From contig JBBHKE010002405.1 of NCBI GenBank assembly GCA_037447655.1, positions 88,936-152,935 on the forward strand: 64,000 nt of DNA, in the 5' to 3' direction. The notes beneath the pieces are model-generated. The model ran no database searches, was not told where the DNA came from, and was given only the letters and a program-made list of their open reading frames with translations. The translations under genes were made by a program, and so were the position numbers. Source of the stretch: Zygnema cylindricum (lineage: Eukaryota > Streptophyta > Zygnematophyceae > Zygnematales > Zygnemataceae). Below, in pieces: positions 24,501 to 37,351 of the stretch (its first letter is position 1; the number at the start of each line of letters is the position of its first letter).

Positions 24501-27500
24501 TAAATGTGACACGATTGGTCTTCTCTAGTCTACCTATAGAAGCCAGGTTGTTTATATTTCAAAAAGTAAGGTGCACTCTTTTACAACGTTCAGTGTGGTT
24601 TTTGAGTCCATTTAAATTGTTTACATACTAGATGAGACGAAGTTTCCGAAGCTACGCACATCCTCTAACAAGATTAGAATGGGCACTGGGCGAAATTGGT
24701 TCCGTTTAGTGGGAATACCATTAAGGACTTTTTTAATGATCTGGGTCAAGTAAGCTATTTTTTTAACTCTTGAGCCGGGCTCTCTACAATCCTGGAAATT
24801 ATTCGACTTGTATCATCAATTTTACCAGGATTTCATTGTATTTTTTGCTACACTATAAGTTTGCCCGTGTCTAGAAGCCTTTGAATGTGTGCCACATGGC
24901 AGTTATTTAACTACAATGTCACAAATTTGAAATGAACTACTTGTTTACAAAACAATCAAATCGAACCGGGAAGGTTTGAGACCATAACAAAAAGTTGAGA
25001 AGGAAAACCCCAAGGTTGAAACTTAAACTTGTTTGAGTGCTACACAAAATTGTTGAAATTGGTCGCAAATAGAGACTCTTGTGGCCGGCTGGTTTTGTTT
25101 TGCTACACCTCCCATCACTATTAGAGAGTAGGAGTTGTTAGTGTAAATGCGAAATTAGAATGTTCAATGGCAAATTGTAGTCCACTCCCTTAGATAGTGT
25201 TACTAACAGTATTTTACGGTTTTTGGCAAAAAAAAGCCATGAACGAATTAGTGTTAATAACTCTCATAACGATTGGTTGTACCTGTTTTAATGTGGTGCC
25301 TGTAAACCATGGGCTTTTACGATTAGGATGTTAGTTTGAGAATTTATTATTTTCTAAAGCTCACTCGATCATGTTGGGTTGTTACATTGACAGGAAGTTA
25401 TTGACTTCAATGATCCAGAAACAGTAGAGAACTTCTTTAAAGAATATTATGAAAATTACCACCAAAAGAAGATTGGACCAATCATTCGTAAGTTGAAAAC
25501 TGCGAAGGCTAGGGAGCAGGTTGCAGAGGCGGTTGCTGGGGGGGAGACAGAAGAGGAGCTGGAGGTAGAGGTAAAGGATGGGCCTGCAGGAATTCGAAAG
25601 AGAGGAAGAGGCAAAGCTAAGGGAGGGAAAAAGATGGGTAAAGGGAGAGGGGAACCTGTAGGATCTGCTAGGGGAAAATTAGTGGATGAAATTGAGTTTC
25701 AGGGCGGAAAAGGAAAACAGGACAAAAAAAGACCACGACTGAGTCAGAAAACACAGGTGGTTGAACAGGACGAAACGTCAAGTGAGGAAAACTTAGATCT
25801 GGGTTGGGAAGAAAAGAAGGAACAAGAGGAGACGGAGGAGGAAAAAAAAGAAGTTGATACAGAAGAAGAAGACGAGAAGAGAGAACAGGAAGAGGAGGAA
25901 GACGAAGAGGTAGATGAAGAAGATGAAGATTTGGAAGATGAACCTGAGGAGATTGAGGAAGATGAGGACGAAGTCGATGAACTGGACTCAGAGAAACGTT
26001 CACCAGTTAAACCGAAAATATTTGATGGGTGGGCGAGTGACGAATTGATGAAATTTCTTGGGGATCGAGGGCTAGACGTCTCAGCAAGGTTGCCTTGGCA
26101 AACTGTTATCAAAACTATGTGGGCTTACATAAACGGAAATGGTTTGAAGGTGAGGTATTTTGGAAATAATTTATAGATAATTTTCAGTTTTTGACGTTGT
26201 TTTTGCCGCTAGCCAGCAGTAATCAGAAAATTCAACTGCCATTATCTCCGTTGTTTCATTTGGATAACTCTTATTTTTTTACATTGCCAAATTCTTATAT
26301 GGGAATTTTTTTTGCCCGTCCCTCTCTCCCTCCCGCCCTCCCGCCCTCCCTCCCTCCCTCCCTCTCGACTGCCCCTTCTCTCAAACATATATCTGGCTGT
26401 TTTAATGCTTTCATCAGGATCCCCACAGAAAAAATGTTGTAAGGTGTGATGCGTCGTTGGAGAACCTGGTGGGGACATCCTTTGTCAGTCCAATGAAGCT
26501 TGTGTCGATCTTATCAACTCACTACAGAAAAACACGTGCAAGTTCTCGTCGTCGTGGACAGCAACAAACTGCAAAAAATGATTCCGGGTTTCATAACTTG
26601 TGGAAAGAAAAGGGAGGGAGAGGACTGACGGAAGAAGCTAATGAGGACAGTTATGGTGGCCAGTCGAAAGGGGATACATCGGCTCTGAAAATTAGTGGGT
26701 CTCGGGGGAAGAAAACAAAGGGACTTTATGGAAATCGACAAAGGTCCGATCCCAATGATTTTGCATGCATTGACAAGAAGACCATTGGCCTCATATATTT
26801 GACACGGGGCTTGCTTGAAAACCTTTTAGATGACCCTGATTTTGATGGGAAAGTAGTGAACTCTTATGTACGAATTCGAATTCCTGCTGTAAATCATCAC
26901 ACTGATATATGTTATCGACTCGTGCGCATTGTAGGTAAGTCCAGAAAAACAAGACTATCTTTTTTCCTGCCTTCTGTGGATGTTCATTTACACTTTTAGG
27001 TATTTGCGTAAGTATTGGTGTGTCTGTCAATAAGTGGTCCACTCCATGCTAGTGACAGCCTCCTGGGTTTCTATGTTGTTTAGTTCTTGTATGGCTGTTT
27101 AATTCTATCAAATTACTTTCTTTTTCTCTCAGACAGTAACGGGATTAACTTATATTTGCCAGGGCTTCTCATGTATACGAGTCACTAACTTGCAGGATAC
27201 GGTTGCACACGTATTTCTGTTTGGAGAAGAAAAAAAAATTCAGGATCATTTCATCCAACAAAATACACTTCAGGCACTTTCTGAACAAAACATTACACAA
27301 CTGTTAAAAACGGTTGGAAGTTGGGCGATGTCGTGGGATAGGTGTGAGCAGTGAGGCAGAATCCTATCAGGTGGGAGTTAAAACCACAAACAAAGTCCTT
27401 CATATTGTGAACACACGCAAGGCAGAGCCTGTCACCATCGAAAATGTTTCCAGTCAGCCATTTACTGAGGTGAAGTAACCAACTATTTTAGGATTTGATC

Positions 27501-30500
27501 ACTGTTTCTGGGTTCTGTATTTAGTGGGTCACAGGTGTCCGACATTCTTTTTTGTTGAAGTAGAAGTATGCGTTGACCTTAAATTGGAAAATTATCTTGC
27601 AGGAAGAATGTCGAAACCTGCGTAAATATATGAAATGGGGGATTATTCCAAGACTTACAGTGGTATGTGCATTGAACTTAACCTTTTCTTTTTAGATTCT
27701 TTGGGTATTATTAACCTGGATTTGAGTGTGGGTGATCTTTTAACTGGTGTTACGTCTTACTGTTTTCAGCATATTCCAAAACATTGGAAGTTCTATGATT
27801 TGATTTCCATGACCGTTAGATCTTTCCCCTCCGAATTGCACAGGATAGATTCTTCAATTTTGTTTAAGCATTCCTTGATTTATACTCAAATGCGTCCTCA
27901 GGGCAGTAATAAATACTGTGGAAAGCTCCAGCCAGGTGGGACCTTTGTATTCACCTATCTGATAAACATGGGACTGATTGTTTGGGGGAGGGATTTCAAT
28001 GGGTTTATTAGGGAGAAATTGAGCAGAAAGCCCTTGAGCTTCGGGGACCCAAGCTAATTGAGGTGTTCCAATCGTTTCTTCCCTCCAAAAGCTTCTAAGT
28101 TGCAGTTTTTTTTTTTTTTTTTTGTTTTGTTTTTTACTTAAAAAACGTTGGCTTTTTGCTGAAAGCAAAGAAATTATTTGACATGATTGCATTCAACGTC
28201 AACTGTTTTCCCATGGTTAGATAAAGCTGTCTGGTGGTTCTGTTGTGTTATGGAAAGTGTTTGAGACTTGTTGTATTATTTAAGATTATCAGATTACTTG
28301 TGTTGGGAGCTTTTCTTTAGTGTAGAAGAAAGTACACAATTTCTCATTTATGGATTCAGCGATTTTTTGGTAGTACAATGAGGCTGTCCGGCCTCGTGAT
28401 AGGCTGGAATTGTGAATGGTTACTGAAGGCACAAGGGGGAAACAACTTGTGGCAGTGGTTTGAACTGGAAAGGCAAAAGTTGGTGAATTTACGAGACCGT
28501 GCCAGTGAGAGAGGAGCCAAGAAAGAATATCCTTTTCTTCACCCATTTCCTTTTGTTTTTGTGTTTTTGACTGTTTTGCCTTGTTTCCAGTGAGAGTTGT
28601 GTGTCACACCATGTCGTTCCTATTAGGTTAGAATGAGGTAATAGTAATTCAGTCGTGACTCAACACACAAATTGGTGTTTATGAGTAACCAATTGATAAC
28701 TAACCGGTGGAGTGGACTTCAAGCTGCCAAATCATGTTGCAACAAAGTAGTATGATTGATTCAATTTAGGCTTAATACTAATAATTATTTTACTCTTTTA
28801 GTCGGAGAATCATCCATCTCACCATTTATTCTGTCAGTTGGTTGAAGTAGTTTAAAACCTGTTTGTTCTTTTCATCAGCATATTGATTCTGTCGCTGCCC
28901 TGACTTCCAGTTTATGCTAATGTTTAAGAACAAATAAAAGGTTTGCTTATTATTAAAGCTTAAACTGTGACTATATGGGTGGCGGGGTAATGACGACTAC
29001 ACCATGATTTTTTTTTAAGTAAAGAAATTATTTGCGTGGGGTCTATATATGTGTTATTAACTCTAGTTCACTTCCCAGTGAGGTGGTTATTTTTGAACCG
29101 TTTAAAGAATTAGCGCTAAGAAAAAAATCATTAGTATTATTAACACTAACGCTCTAAGAAAAAAATCATTAGTATTATTAACACTATTTTGTGGTCAGAG
29201 GGCAAAAAAGGCCTGCACTGAATTAGTGTTATTAACACTAATAACGATTTATGGTGCTACTTACCCTGCTTCACGGCATTTTCAGTGTTTTTTTAATCAG
29301 ATAGCTCTCTGTTTTTGAGAAATCGAGAATAAAAAGTGATTTGTGACCTTGACTCCCCCTATACGCTTCGTGTGACAATGGAGAGATTAAAAGAGCTTGA
29401 GAGCCCGGAATTTCGAATGGCCAAGATGGAGAGTTCCATTGAAGTCGAAGCTGATCCAGAAATGGCCACAATCTCAATTTCAGATGATGAGGAAGAGAAC
29501 GAAGGAGAAGGAGAGAAGGAGGAACTCCCAGGGGAGTCGGCTCGACGTGAGCAATTTCCAGCTTTTTTACCTTTTCCTGGGGATGATTGGGCGGGAACTG
29601 GCTGGTTTGATGCCTATCGTGTTCGCAGCAGGAGTTATTATTCATTCCTTGTTTATATTTGTTTATTGGATCTCACTCGGAGGTTTGTGTAATTTCGCTT
29701 CCGGGTTGTCATCAGGAGAATTCCCCTATCTTCAGTATTTATGAGAAGAATACGTTGTTAAACCTCATTCTTTGTGTTTCCTTTGCAGCAATTCAAGGAG
29801 TACATACAGGGGGGAGGTTTTCTGGAGACGATTTTGCTTCCAGAAGGCCAAAAACTGGAGGGTGGGGTCGTTCTGACTCCTGGGAAAATCGAGATTACGG
29901 AGATGTGAGGAAGGGACGAGAGAGAGAGAGAGAAACGAGCCATTGGGGAGACCAAGGGCACAGGAATTCCTGGACATTAAGTGGGAAAGAGGATACGTAT
30001 GGAATCCACAGACCCGAAAACCTCAACGATAGTGGAATAGTAGGGAGATCTGAAGGGGATGGATGGGGTGAAAGACGAGCACCCTCAAGACCCTCAATTT
30101 TGGAGGGAGGAGGAGGGACAGGAGGGACAGGAGGAAGAGGGAAAGAAACTTCTTTGGATAATCGTTCTCTAAGGACAACGACGACTCATTTAGATGTTCG
30201 GGAAACTGGGGGCCTTTGGACCGACCCTGGGAGACTGGCTGTACCTCCGACCATCCATGGGACACTGGCTGTAGGGATCCCCAGTTTGGTTTCTCCGGTT
30301 GTGAATGAGGAGGAGGAGACTTGGTTCTACCAGGATCCCCAAAGGGTAGTACAAGGGCCTTTCTCCTTATCGCAGCTTCGAGATTGGTTCGAGAGCGATC
30401 TTCTTCCAGCAAATTTAAAGATTTGGAGGACAGGACAAACGAAAGATGTTCATGGCATCGAAATTAAAATCGCGTGTGAGAAACATCCCACGAGCAATTT

Positions 30501-31251
30501 GAATTCAACAGTCATCCCTCCTCCTCCTCCTCCTCCTCCTCCTCCTCCAGTGATGAACGGTGGGGAGATTATGGGCGGGAGAGAGAGTGGTAAAGGAGGA
30601 TACAATGTAGGAGTTTCGCAGAAGGGACCGATGGTCTCGTCAACCGGGACATGGGAGACTGCGGACTCGATACAAACAGGAACTCTGTATGGAGGGTATT
30701 GTAGAGAGAAGGACCCTGCAACAGGAGGTTGGAACGGAGTGAGAGCGTCAGAAACGGAGAGGTTTGGAGGAGGAGCAGTTTTTTCAAACACACCTGGCAA
30801 TGGGTGGAGGGATGGAGGGAAGCTGGAGAGTCACAACGGATGGGATGCAAAACGAAGAACAGGAGGTGATTTGTGGAATTCGGAAACCGGGGGTTGGGAG
30901 AAAGATGAGAAAGCTGGGCAAGATGGGGCTCGGTGGGAGAGTTCGAGGAATGGGGGAAGTGGAGGTTGGGATGGACAAGGAGAAGACGGAGGATGGGGAG
31001 GGAGAGAAGCGGGACGGTCTTCTGAAAGAGGCGGTTCTAATGGAAGTCGAGCTTGGCGTTCTCCGGAAAAACGTAGAAATGGTGTTTCAGACGGATCAGG
31101 GCATAAGAGTTATGAGAGATGGAGAGATGATGGAGATAGGCGTAAAGATAGAGGGGAGAAAGGACAGCACAAATCAAACAAGCCTTGTCGATACATGGCC
31201 CAGTTTGGACGGTGTCGAAATGGGAACAAGTGTTCTTTTAAACATGATTGA
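21533..31251 (+). CDS. NERD: NERD-like PHD/SWIB/Plus-3/GYF/CCCH protein, 11 coding exons
   Basis: Coding exons are 21533-22191, 22640-22719, 23767-24023, 25394-26149, 26418-26934, 27342-27469, 27603-27662, 28012-28062, 28456-28526, 29365-29618 and 29789-31251. Phases agree throughout, giving about 1431 aa. The ATG has a GCAGCATGGCG context. Domains: PHD finger (about 205-265, CFICYDGGDLVVCD.., split by introns), an acidic and basic linker, SWIB (about 541-620), Plus-3 (about 697-820), GYF (about 1120-1175, WFYQDP..QGPFS) and a C-terminal CCCH finger (CRYMAQFGRC..CSFKH). Many GW/WG pairs flank the GYF domain. Arabidopsis NERD has this order and links histone H3 with ARGONAUTE in RNA-guided silencing; I infer the same role. 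The exon 3 end is uncertain (an in-frame alternative lies near 23960). Confidence 0.88.
22720..23766 (+). other. Intron 2 of the NERD-like gene, with duplicated 3' part
   Basis: The intron starts GTTAGT and ends GGGCAG. A (TG)n run lies at about 23005-23026. A block with CATATAGTAGAAAAGC..ACTATGGTTGGG (about 23605-23650) is repeated at about 23710-23756 next to the real acceptor, and ACGTACACCTAAA occurs twice upstream. This points to a local tandem duplication of the acceptor region. Confidence 0.6.
28527..29364 (+). other. Candidate U12-type AT-AC intron in the NERD-like gene
   Basis: After GCC AAG AAA GA the sequence reads ATATCCTTTT, which matches the U12 5' splice-site consensus. The other end reads CCTATAC, and CCTTGAC (29347-29353) lies 12 bases before it, which matches the U12 branch site. 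Joining GA to the following G keeps the frame and gives KKELRVTMERLKE, the pattern expected for the family. No GT-AG pair fits as well. The 838-bp intron also holds a 40-bp duplication and a TTAGTGTTATTAACACTAA hairpin. Confidence 0.85.
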
Positions 31252-33865
31252 GGCCCTTGTGGGAAGTTGTGATTGGCTTGTTTTGCCTGTGTGTTGCTCG
31301 TGGACCGTGAGACTGTGAGAGAGAGATCGAGTACTGGGAGACGCGGGAACCTTTTACGGTAACTATGGGATGTCAAGTATAGGTTTGACGACCCATTTAT
31401 ATGGCGCTTAACAATGTATGCTTAGTATAACGATGCTGTGAAATTAGAGAGCACTCTTGAACCGACAAATCAACAGAAGGCCTTATGGGCAAAAGGGAAG
31501 GGAAGGAAAGGGAAGGAACGGGAAGGGAAGGGAAGGGAATGTTCTGAACTGAGGCAGAATTGAACATGTCTAAGTTAGAGTTGCGTCCCAGTTATCGGAC
31601 GAAGCAGCCAGAATTGGGAGTTTTGGCTGGATGTAGAGCCATGCGAAAACAAAAGCTAAGTGCTTGACAGTTTTTGCTTCGTACTTTTTCTGTGTATGAA
31701 AAAAATATCCACTCAAGTTTCCTCTGTGCATACATGCTGGATTTTTGTTTGGAGACTGCCAATTGGAAAACTTTAATCCTTACTTTTCTGTCGTGACGGA
31801 GTTTAAAATCTGGCCAGTGTGCATGAAGAAAAATTGATTCAAGTGGTGAATCAAACATTAATGCTAATAGCGATGCACGATGTACCGATGTTTCGCGGTC
31901 TACTCTACAAAGTTGACAAATTTTTGCTTTGTATATGCACAAGAAAAAATCTGTGGCATTTTTTGTATCCTTGAGAGACTTTAGAGTGGATGGCAGTCTT
32001 GCATGCTTGCTTTGGCATCATGAGCATAAACAAACCTGGTTGATGGACTAGGAACAGTGCATAGTTCAAATGTGCAAAAACAACTTAAAACACTATATGC
32101 GGTACAATAGTCTAATTACATATGGGTTCCAAAGGTTTTCGCACATTTGAACTGTGTTATCGCCATTCTCACATTTAGATGATCTGCGCTTAGCAATAAA
32201 TATTGTCAAAATGTAGCTAATGAGACTGATGTCACTAGGCCCAAGTGCGTGTAGGCAGTCAGATATATCCTATTTTTGTATAATGATTGTAAAGAGAGCC
32301 GATTTAGTTTGTGATGTCACCTTTTTCTTGTGTTTGATATTTTTGCGTCTTGGGCGCGTGTTAATACTTTGCTCTCTTTGCTTGGAGCTAGGAGGTGTGT
32401 GCACCTAAGTTTTAGGTTTCCACATAATCAAGAAACTTTACCAGATTGTATAATGTACTCGCACTGAATTCTGCATATGTTCACTCCATGTACACCTTAT
32501 TGGCATGGGCAAAAACGTCGCAGTGGAGATCACATAAATAAATAGGCTCACGTCAGTGGAATAAATCAGATACTCTGAAGTTTTACATTCAAAGCTGTTA
32601 ATGGGAGTTTGAGATATTGGGCAGCTCCTCCATTTTACAATCACTTTTCAGTTTTTAATAATGTCTTCACACTCAAAGACTTGTTGCGCTCACTCGATTT
32701 ATATCGGAGACGAGACCTCTGACATGTTGGCAACTACACTGCTATCTCCGGTAGTGTTTCAGACTTTCAGGTTCATTTTTTCTGTGCAAACTTGCGCTAG
32801 AGAGGCATTATTCTTACCTTTTGATCGGGAGACACTAAATGAAAATTGGACTCGTGTGCATAGAGTCAAGTAGCAAAAAAAATATCAATACTAATAGTGG
32901 TAGTGTAGACTCATGCATATAGGACTTCCAGATACAAGCAACGACCTACCTATTTGCCTCAAGAAGGGGTTGCTTTCAGTTCGTTTTTAGTTATGCTGGG
33001 GTTTCTATTTGTGGTCCGATGTTTTGTTTCTGTGTCTGTGCTTGTACTTTTGCACATCTTCTGTTAGCTTGTCGTGTTCTGTATTTGTTAGCTTCTTTTC
33101 AATATTTGCTTCTTCTCAAGTTCATTTGTCGGTGTCAAAACTTGCTTTCTTGTCCTTTGTTCTCGTGATGTAGGCGGGGAGCTTCATTTTTTTTTATTTT
33201 TTTTTACCATCGCACATTCATAGTAAAGCTTCCTGATTTGAACTGGACAAGACAATATCAACACTAAAAAGGGTGTGAGGAAAAACAATGAAGAAAATGC
33301 ACACCCTTCAAGAAAACGACCACATAAGCACAACCAATGGTACATATCGTCAACACATACGATTCATTTTCCCGCCCATACAGACTAGCAAAGAGACTTG
33401 ATGACAGAGAAAAAAAAAAAGCAGAAATATCGCATTTGAGTCGAAACAGAACAGCCTCACTAAACATGTAATTCTGACAGTAAGATGGGAAATACCACCT
33501 CTGTATCACCTTCATATATTATATTATTAATATATTACCTACATTATTACCCTCTATTACACTTAACAGCACAAATAACCTACTTGTCCCAGGCTCTACG
33601 TAGAAAACCCTAAATACATCGCAAATATGTCCTAGATTTTGGCTCGTCCAACAGAAGCTGACTTTATGGGCTTTCACTCTTGACTCCCCCTCTTCCTCCC
33701 CCTCCCCCTCCCCTCCCCTCCCCCTCTCCCTCTTGTAAAGTACACGGCAAATACTGTAAAGATGGAAAGAGCTGACTCTATACCAAATACTAAAAAATTT
33801 GTACTTAATATTATTTTAACAATATTTTTATTTTCCTAGTAGAAACAGAAATTAAAATTTTGTTT
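31252..33865. other. Convergent intergenic region
   Basis: This lies between the stop codons of the NERD-like gene (plus) and the coiled-coil gene (minus), so it holds both 3' untranslated regions. It contains a GGGAA simple repeat (31494-31540), a possible AATAAA signal near 32195, a small inverted-repeat element at 32060, a T-rich stretch near 33180 and a CCCCTC repeat at about 33690-33730. I see no further gene. Confidence 0.55.
32060..32156. mobile_element. Small inverted-repeat element (about 97 bp)
   Basis: Termini CATAGTTCAAATGTGCAAAAAC and GTTTTCGCACATTTGAACTGTG are near-perfect complements, so the whole forms a hairpin. The ends resemble those of the CATAGTTCAAAAGTAGG MITE family. 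I found no matching flanking duplication. Confidence 0.6.
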
Positions 33866-36096
33866 TCACTCCTCCCCTCGGTTCATGCAAGCGCACCAAG
33901 GAAAGATCGATTGCATCATTTTCGCTTTCTGTTCCATGACTTCCAGTTTCAGTTTCAGTGAATCCCTCTCCCCTCTAATCATCTGGAGCTCCAGGGTTGC
34001 TTCTTTCAACTCTTGAGACAGTTCACTTTTCTTTATCTCCGGTCCCAAATCATCCTGTCTCTCCTCCAAAAACGCAGTCATACGGCTTCTCTCCACTCCT
34101 CCCTGAGATTCTTCTTCATCTAATCGTTCCGCCATCTGTTTCATTTCCTTGAAAATCTGTTCTTTTTCAATCCGCGCATCATTCAGTTGGTTCACCAACA
34201 CTGCAATTTCCTCTTCTCTTCTGTTTTCGCTCGATTTCTTTTCTGAGTCTAAACGGGCTATAGTAGCCTTGAGCTCTTCGATAGCATTTCCATGACTCAG
34301 CCTCTGATTCTCTCCCTCCTCCTTACTTTTTGCCATCTCACTCAACATAGTAGTCACCTGTGTTTGCTGTTTTTCTGCCACTCCTGCCAACAGAAGGTTT
34401 TTTTTAGTCGATTCCGCCAACTTTTCAGTCAGTTCTCTCACTTTTTTCTCCAACACTGCTATTTGCACATCATAGTCTGCCTTACTCGCCTCCTTTTCTG
34501 AGATTGCTAACTCCAATTCACCTTCGAGGCTTTTGATCCTCTTCAACGTCGCCTTTTCCTTCATTTTACTCGCTGCTGTAGCCGCCGCAACAGCCTTATC
34601 CGCCTCCTGTTTCAATGCGAGAATCTCGACTCTCATCGTTTCCAAGTACGTACTACTGTCTGCCTGTACTTTGTCCCTTTGTGTCATGGCTGCCTCTAAC
34701 GCTGCCCTTGCAATAGACGCTTCTTTCTCCGCCTTCTTCCCGTCTGTTACAAGCTCTTTCAACTCTGTCTGAAGCTTTCTCATTTCATCTTCCATGTCCT
34801 GTTTTGTCATTACATCCTTCTGGATCCTCTGAACCAAACCGTCCATCTTTTCACTGCTTGACTTCAGCTCAGCCTCCAAAACCACAACCTTATCTTCCAA
34901 CTCCTTATTCACTGCAACAAGTCGTGCAACTTCTCTCTCAGCCTCGTCTTTCTCTGCTTCCAGCTGTTCACTGGTTTTCTGCGCCTCTTCCAACTTCATT
35001 TTCAACGCTGTGGAAATCTTTGCCTTCCACTTTTCCAGAGTCGCTCGCTCGACTTCCAATTCTGTCAGCTGGGCGGCCTGCACCGCATCCTGTTTACATT
35101 AGACAAAAGGCAGGAAAACAAATACTAGTTCTCGCAATACATTTCATTTTACAGCTTTAAAATGGAAGCGACATCAAACAGCAAGGACGAACAAAGAACA
35201 GAAAAAAAACATAATAGTTGAAAAAGCGCAAAAAAAAAACGAAAAAAAATGAAAGAAAAAACCTAAGAAACATCTAACACCAAAAGAAACAAGCAGCAGC
35301 AAAACCAACATCACATAACCGACGGACTACAATCGGCTCCACAACAGACATAAGTCGAACTACAATGGCAAAGGTCATGAAATAATATCTATATTATAAA
35401 CATGTGTGTGTGCGTGTGTCCGTGAAGAAAAGAGAACCAAATGATGTTTTCTTTTTGAAACCTCACCTTTTCCCTGTTTGCCTTTTGTAACTGTTCTGTC
35501 AACTCCTCCACACGCTTTTCCAGCTTCTCTCGAAACCCCTCCAAATCCATCTTCTGCCGCGTCAGCGCTACCACGTGTTTCTCCAAGTCAGGCCTTGCCT
35601 CCTTCTGTCCTTTCACTGTCACATATGCTCCCTCCAACACCTCTTTCTCTGTCCTTGTGGCTTCCAGCTCATACGCCAGTTGCTGCCTCTCTCTCTCTTT
35701 CTCCTCCACCTTTCGGACCATTTCCTTCAAAATAATGTCTCGTTGGGCGAGCTGACGTTCCATCTCCGCTCTACCATTGGCCAGTTCGCTTCTCTCTTTC
35801 GTTAACTTCTCTTCAAGAGCCGCCATGGATTCCTGCAAGCGAGTCATGGACTCCACTTTCTCTGTTTGCTTGTGAAGCGAATCCTTCAAACCAGAGGCCT
35901 CCTCATTCAACTGTGTCTGAGATATTGACTGCTCTCTGAGCTCATGATTGCTGCCTTGACGACTCATACTGCGAGAGCGCGAGCCTAGGACACGCGACAA
36001 AGTAAAGCTTCTCTCTGTTTTCACCTTCTTGTCTTTTTCTTTCCTGTCGTTTTCCTTTTCCGGCACTGTTTCTGAATCAGTTCTGCGGCGGTTCAT
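33866..36096 (-). CDS. Coiled-coil protein of unknown function, two exons
   Basis: Exons are 35467-36096 and 33866-35089 on the minus strand, joined at AAG|GTGAGG and GTAAACAG|GAT in phase 0, giving 617 aa. The ATG context is TATCGCCATGA. TTTTCAG lies just upstream, so a 5' untranslated intron is likely. Residues 1-70 are basic and Ser/Arg-rich (RVLGSRSRSMSRQ). From about 75 to 600 the protein is almost continuous heptad-like Glu/Lys/Leu/Ala sequence, as in long coiled coils. The tail is PWCACMNRGEE, with two Cys near the end. No motor, kinase or membrane segment is visible. A scaffold or cytoskeletal role is possible but not shown. It is convergent with the NERD-like gene. Confidence 0.85.
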
Positions 36097-37142
36097 GGCG
36101 ATAGTCTGAAAAGATCTACAGTAAACTGCGACTTTTCTTATGTTAGTTACTAACACAACAAAGGTTGTCTAGATTGACAACACAACTAATAACCTTTAAA
36201 AAAGGTACTGGACCTAGCATAGTACATCTGAAGTTTTTGCTCCATTTTCACTAAGTCAGCCTTACAGCAGCACCATCCGGTAAATATTAGTCAGGAAAAG
36301 TGTAGCGTCTTTCAACTAGATATTCCCGGCAAGACCGTACTACGCTACACGACAACAGTCAGTGTTGTAACGACCTTACAACAAAAAGTCATTCCACACT
36401 GCTTTGCTTCAGGAAGGAATAAGAATGGCGGCGTAATGGCCCGGTACAGTACTGCAGTGGCGAAGGCACTGCTACAGCTGTGACGTTACTTCTCCCTGGT
36501 TAAAAAAACGCCAGCAGTCACCGTCTGTAAACCATGCTTCGACAAGCCGCCTGCTTGCTCGCCCGATGACGACCGGCTGTCACTCCTGACACGACGGCAG
36601 CACAGACAGCCTTTGCTTGAGCACATAGCGGAGCTCACGGAGCTTCAAGCATCGGAACTTCGAAAGCATAGATCGATAGTGCGGAAATTCGTATTATATG
36701 CGTACTATACGGGGATTTCAAGTACAGCGTGCCTATAATACGGGCCTACCAGATGTAGCATTGGAACCGTTTTCGCACTTTTGATCTATGATTGGAAGCA
36801 TTTCTTTTTTGGCGTCAGTTTTGTCTGCCTGAAGTCTTGAACTAAATTTGTCTTCGTCAGCTCTGAAGGGACACTCGACTGGTTAAAACGTGCGGCCACG
36901 TCATTGATGTAGACAAGTCAAACAACAAAAAGAAAAACAAGGGGTGACACCGCCGACTATGACGTAAATTGAACACGTGTTGAAGCATTGGCCACTTCCG
37001 TCATCGTAGGATTCAACTTTTGCCGTATCTCTTGCGTTCCGCTCCTCCTCTACCGTTTGTTTCCGTGGCCGTCCTATTAATGAACAGGTCGCACAATGTG
37101 TCTCGTACGGGCAACATTTTGGCATGTACACGGCGTTAAGTT
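36097..37142. other. Upstream region of the coiled-coil gene
   Basis: No coding region is seen. Inverted ends CATAGATCGATAGTGCGG (36667) and CGCACTTTTGATCTATG (ending 36790) bound a 124-bp element of the same general MITE type, with only partial flank similarity. It may overlap the promoter of the coiled-coil gene. Confidence 0.45.
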
Positions 37143-37351
37143 CAGTACATCGTCGATCGTATTTAGCGTGTTGAACACTAATTCGGCGCCCCTAAATTTT
37201 GACCCTTGAACCTTAAATAGAATAAATGACGCTATTTAAGGACGTGGACCATAATTTGCCACGTCTCCTAGCACTGAATTACAATTAATGACGCTAATTT
37301 TTTCTTTACTCTAATAATTTCTACACGCTAAATACGATCGACGGTGTACTG
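37143..37351. mobile_element. Small inverted-repeat element with 28-bp ends
   Basis: The left end CAGTACATCGTCGATCGTAT continues as TTAGCGTG. The right end mirrors it (CACGCTAAATACGATCGACG then GTGTACTG) with two mismatches. The 209-bp element is non-coding and AT-rich inside. No clear flanking duplication was found. Confidence 0.7.

Noticed and set aside
25668-26112. Minus-strand Ser- and Pro/Leu-rich frames opposite NERD exon 4
   Set aside because: Shadows of the acidic Glu/Asp stretch on the coding strand.
27635-28057. 140-codon frame inside the NERD gene as a separate gene
   Set aside because: It starts in exon 7 in a different frame and runs through an intron; exons 7 and 8 fit the Plus-3 tail in their own frames.
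28588-28612. TTGTTTCCAG as the acceptor after exon 9
   Set aside because: It looks like a GT-AG acceptor, but no suitable GT donor and no conserved coding follows; the AT-AC model restores the expected sequence.
30764-31318. 184-codon plus-strand frame overlapping the last NERD exon
   Set aside because: A shifted reading of a purine-rich exon; the GYF and CCCH domains lie in the other frame.
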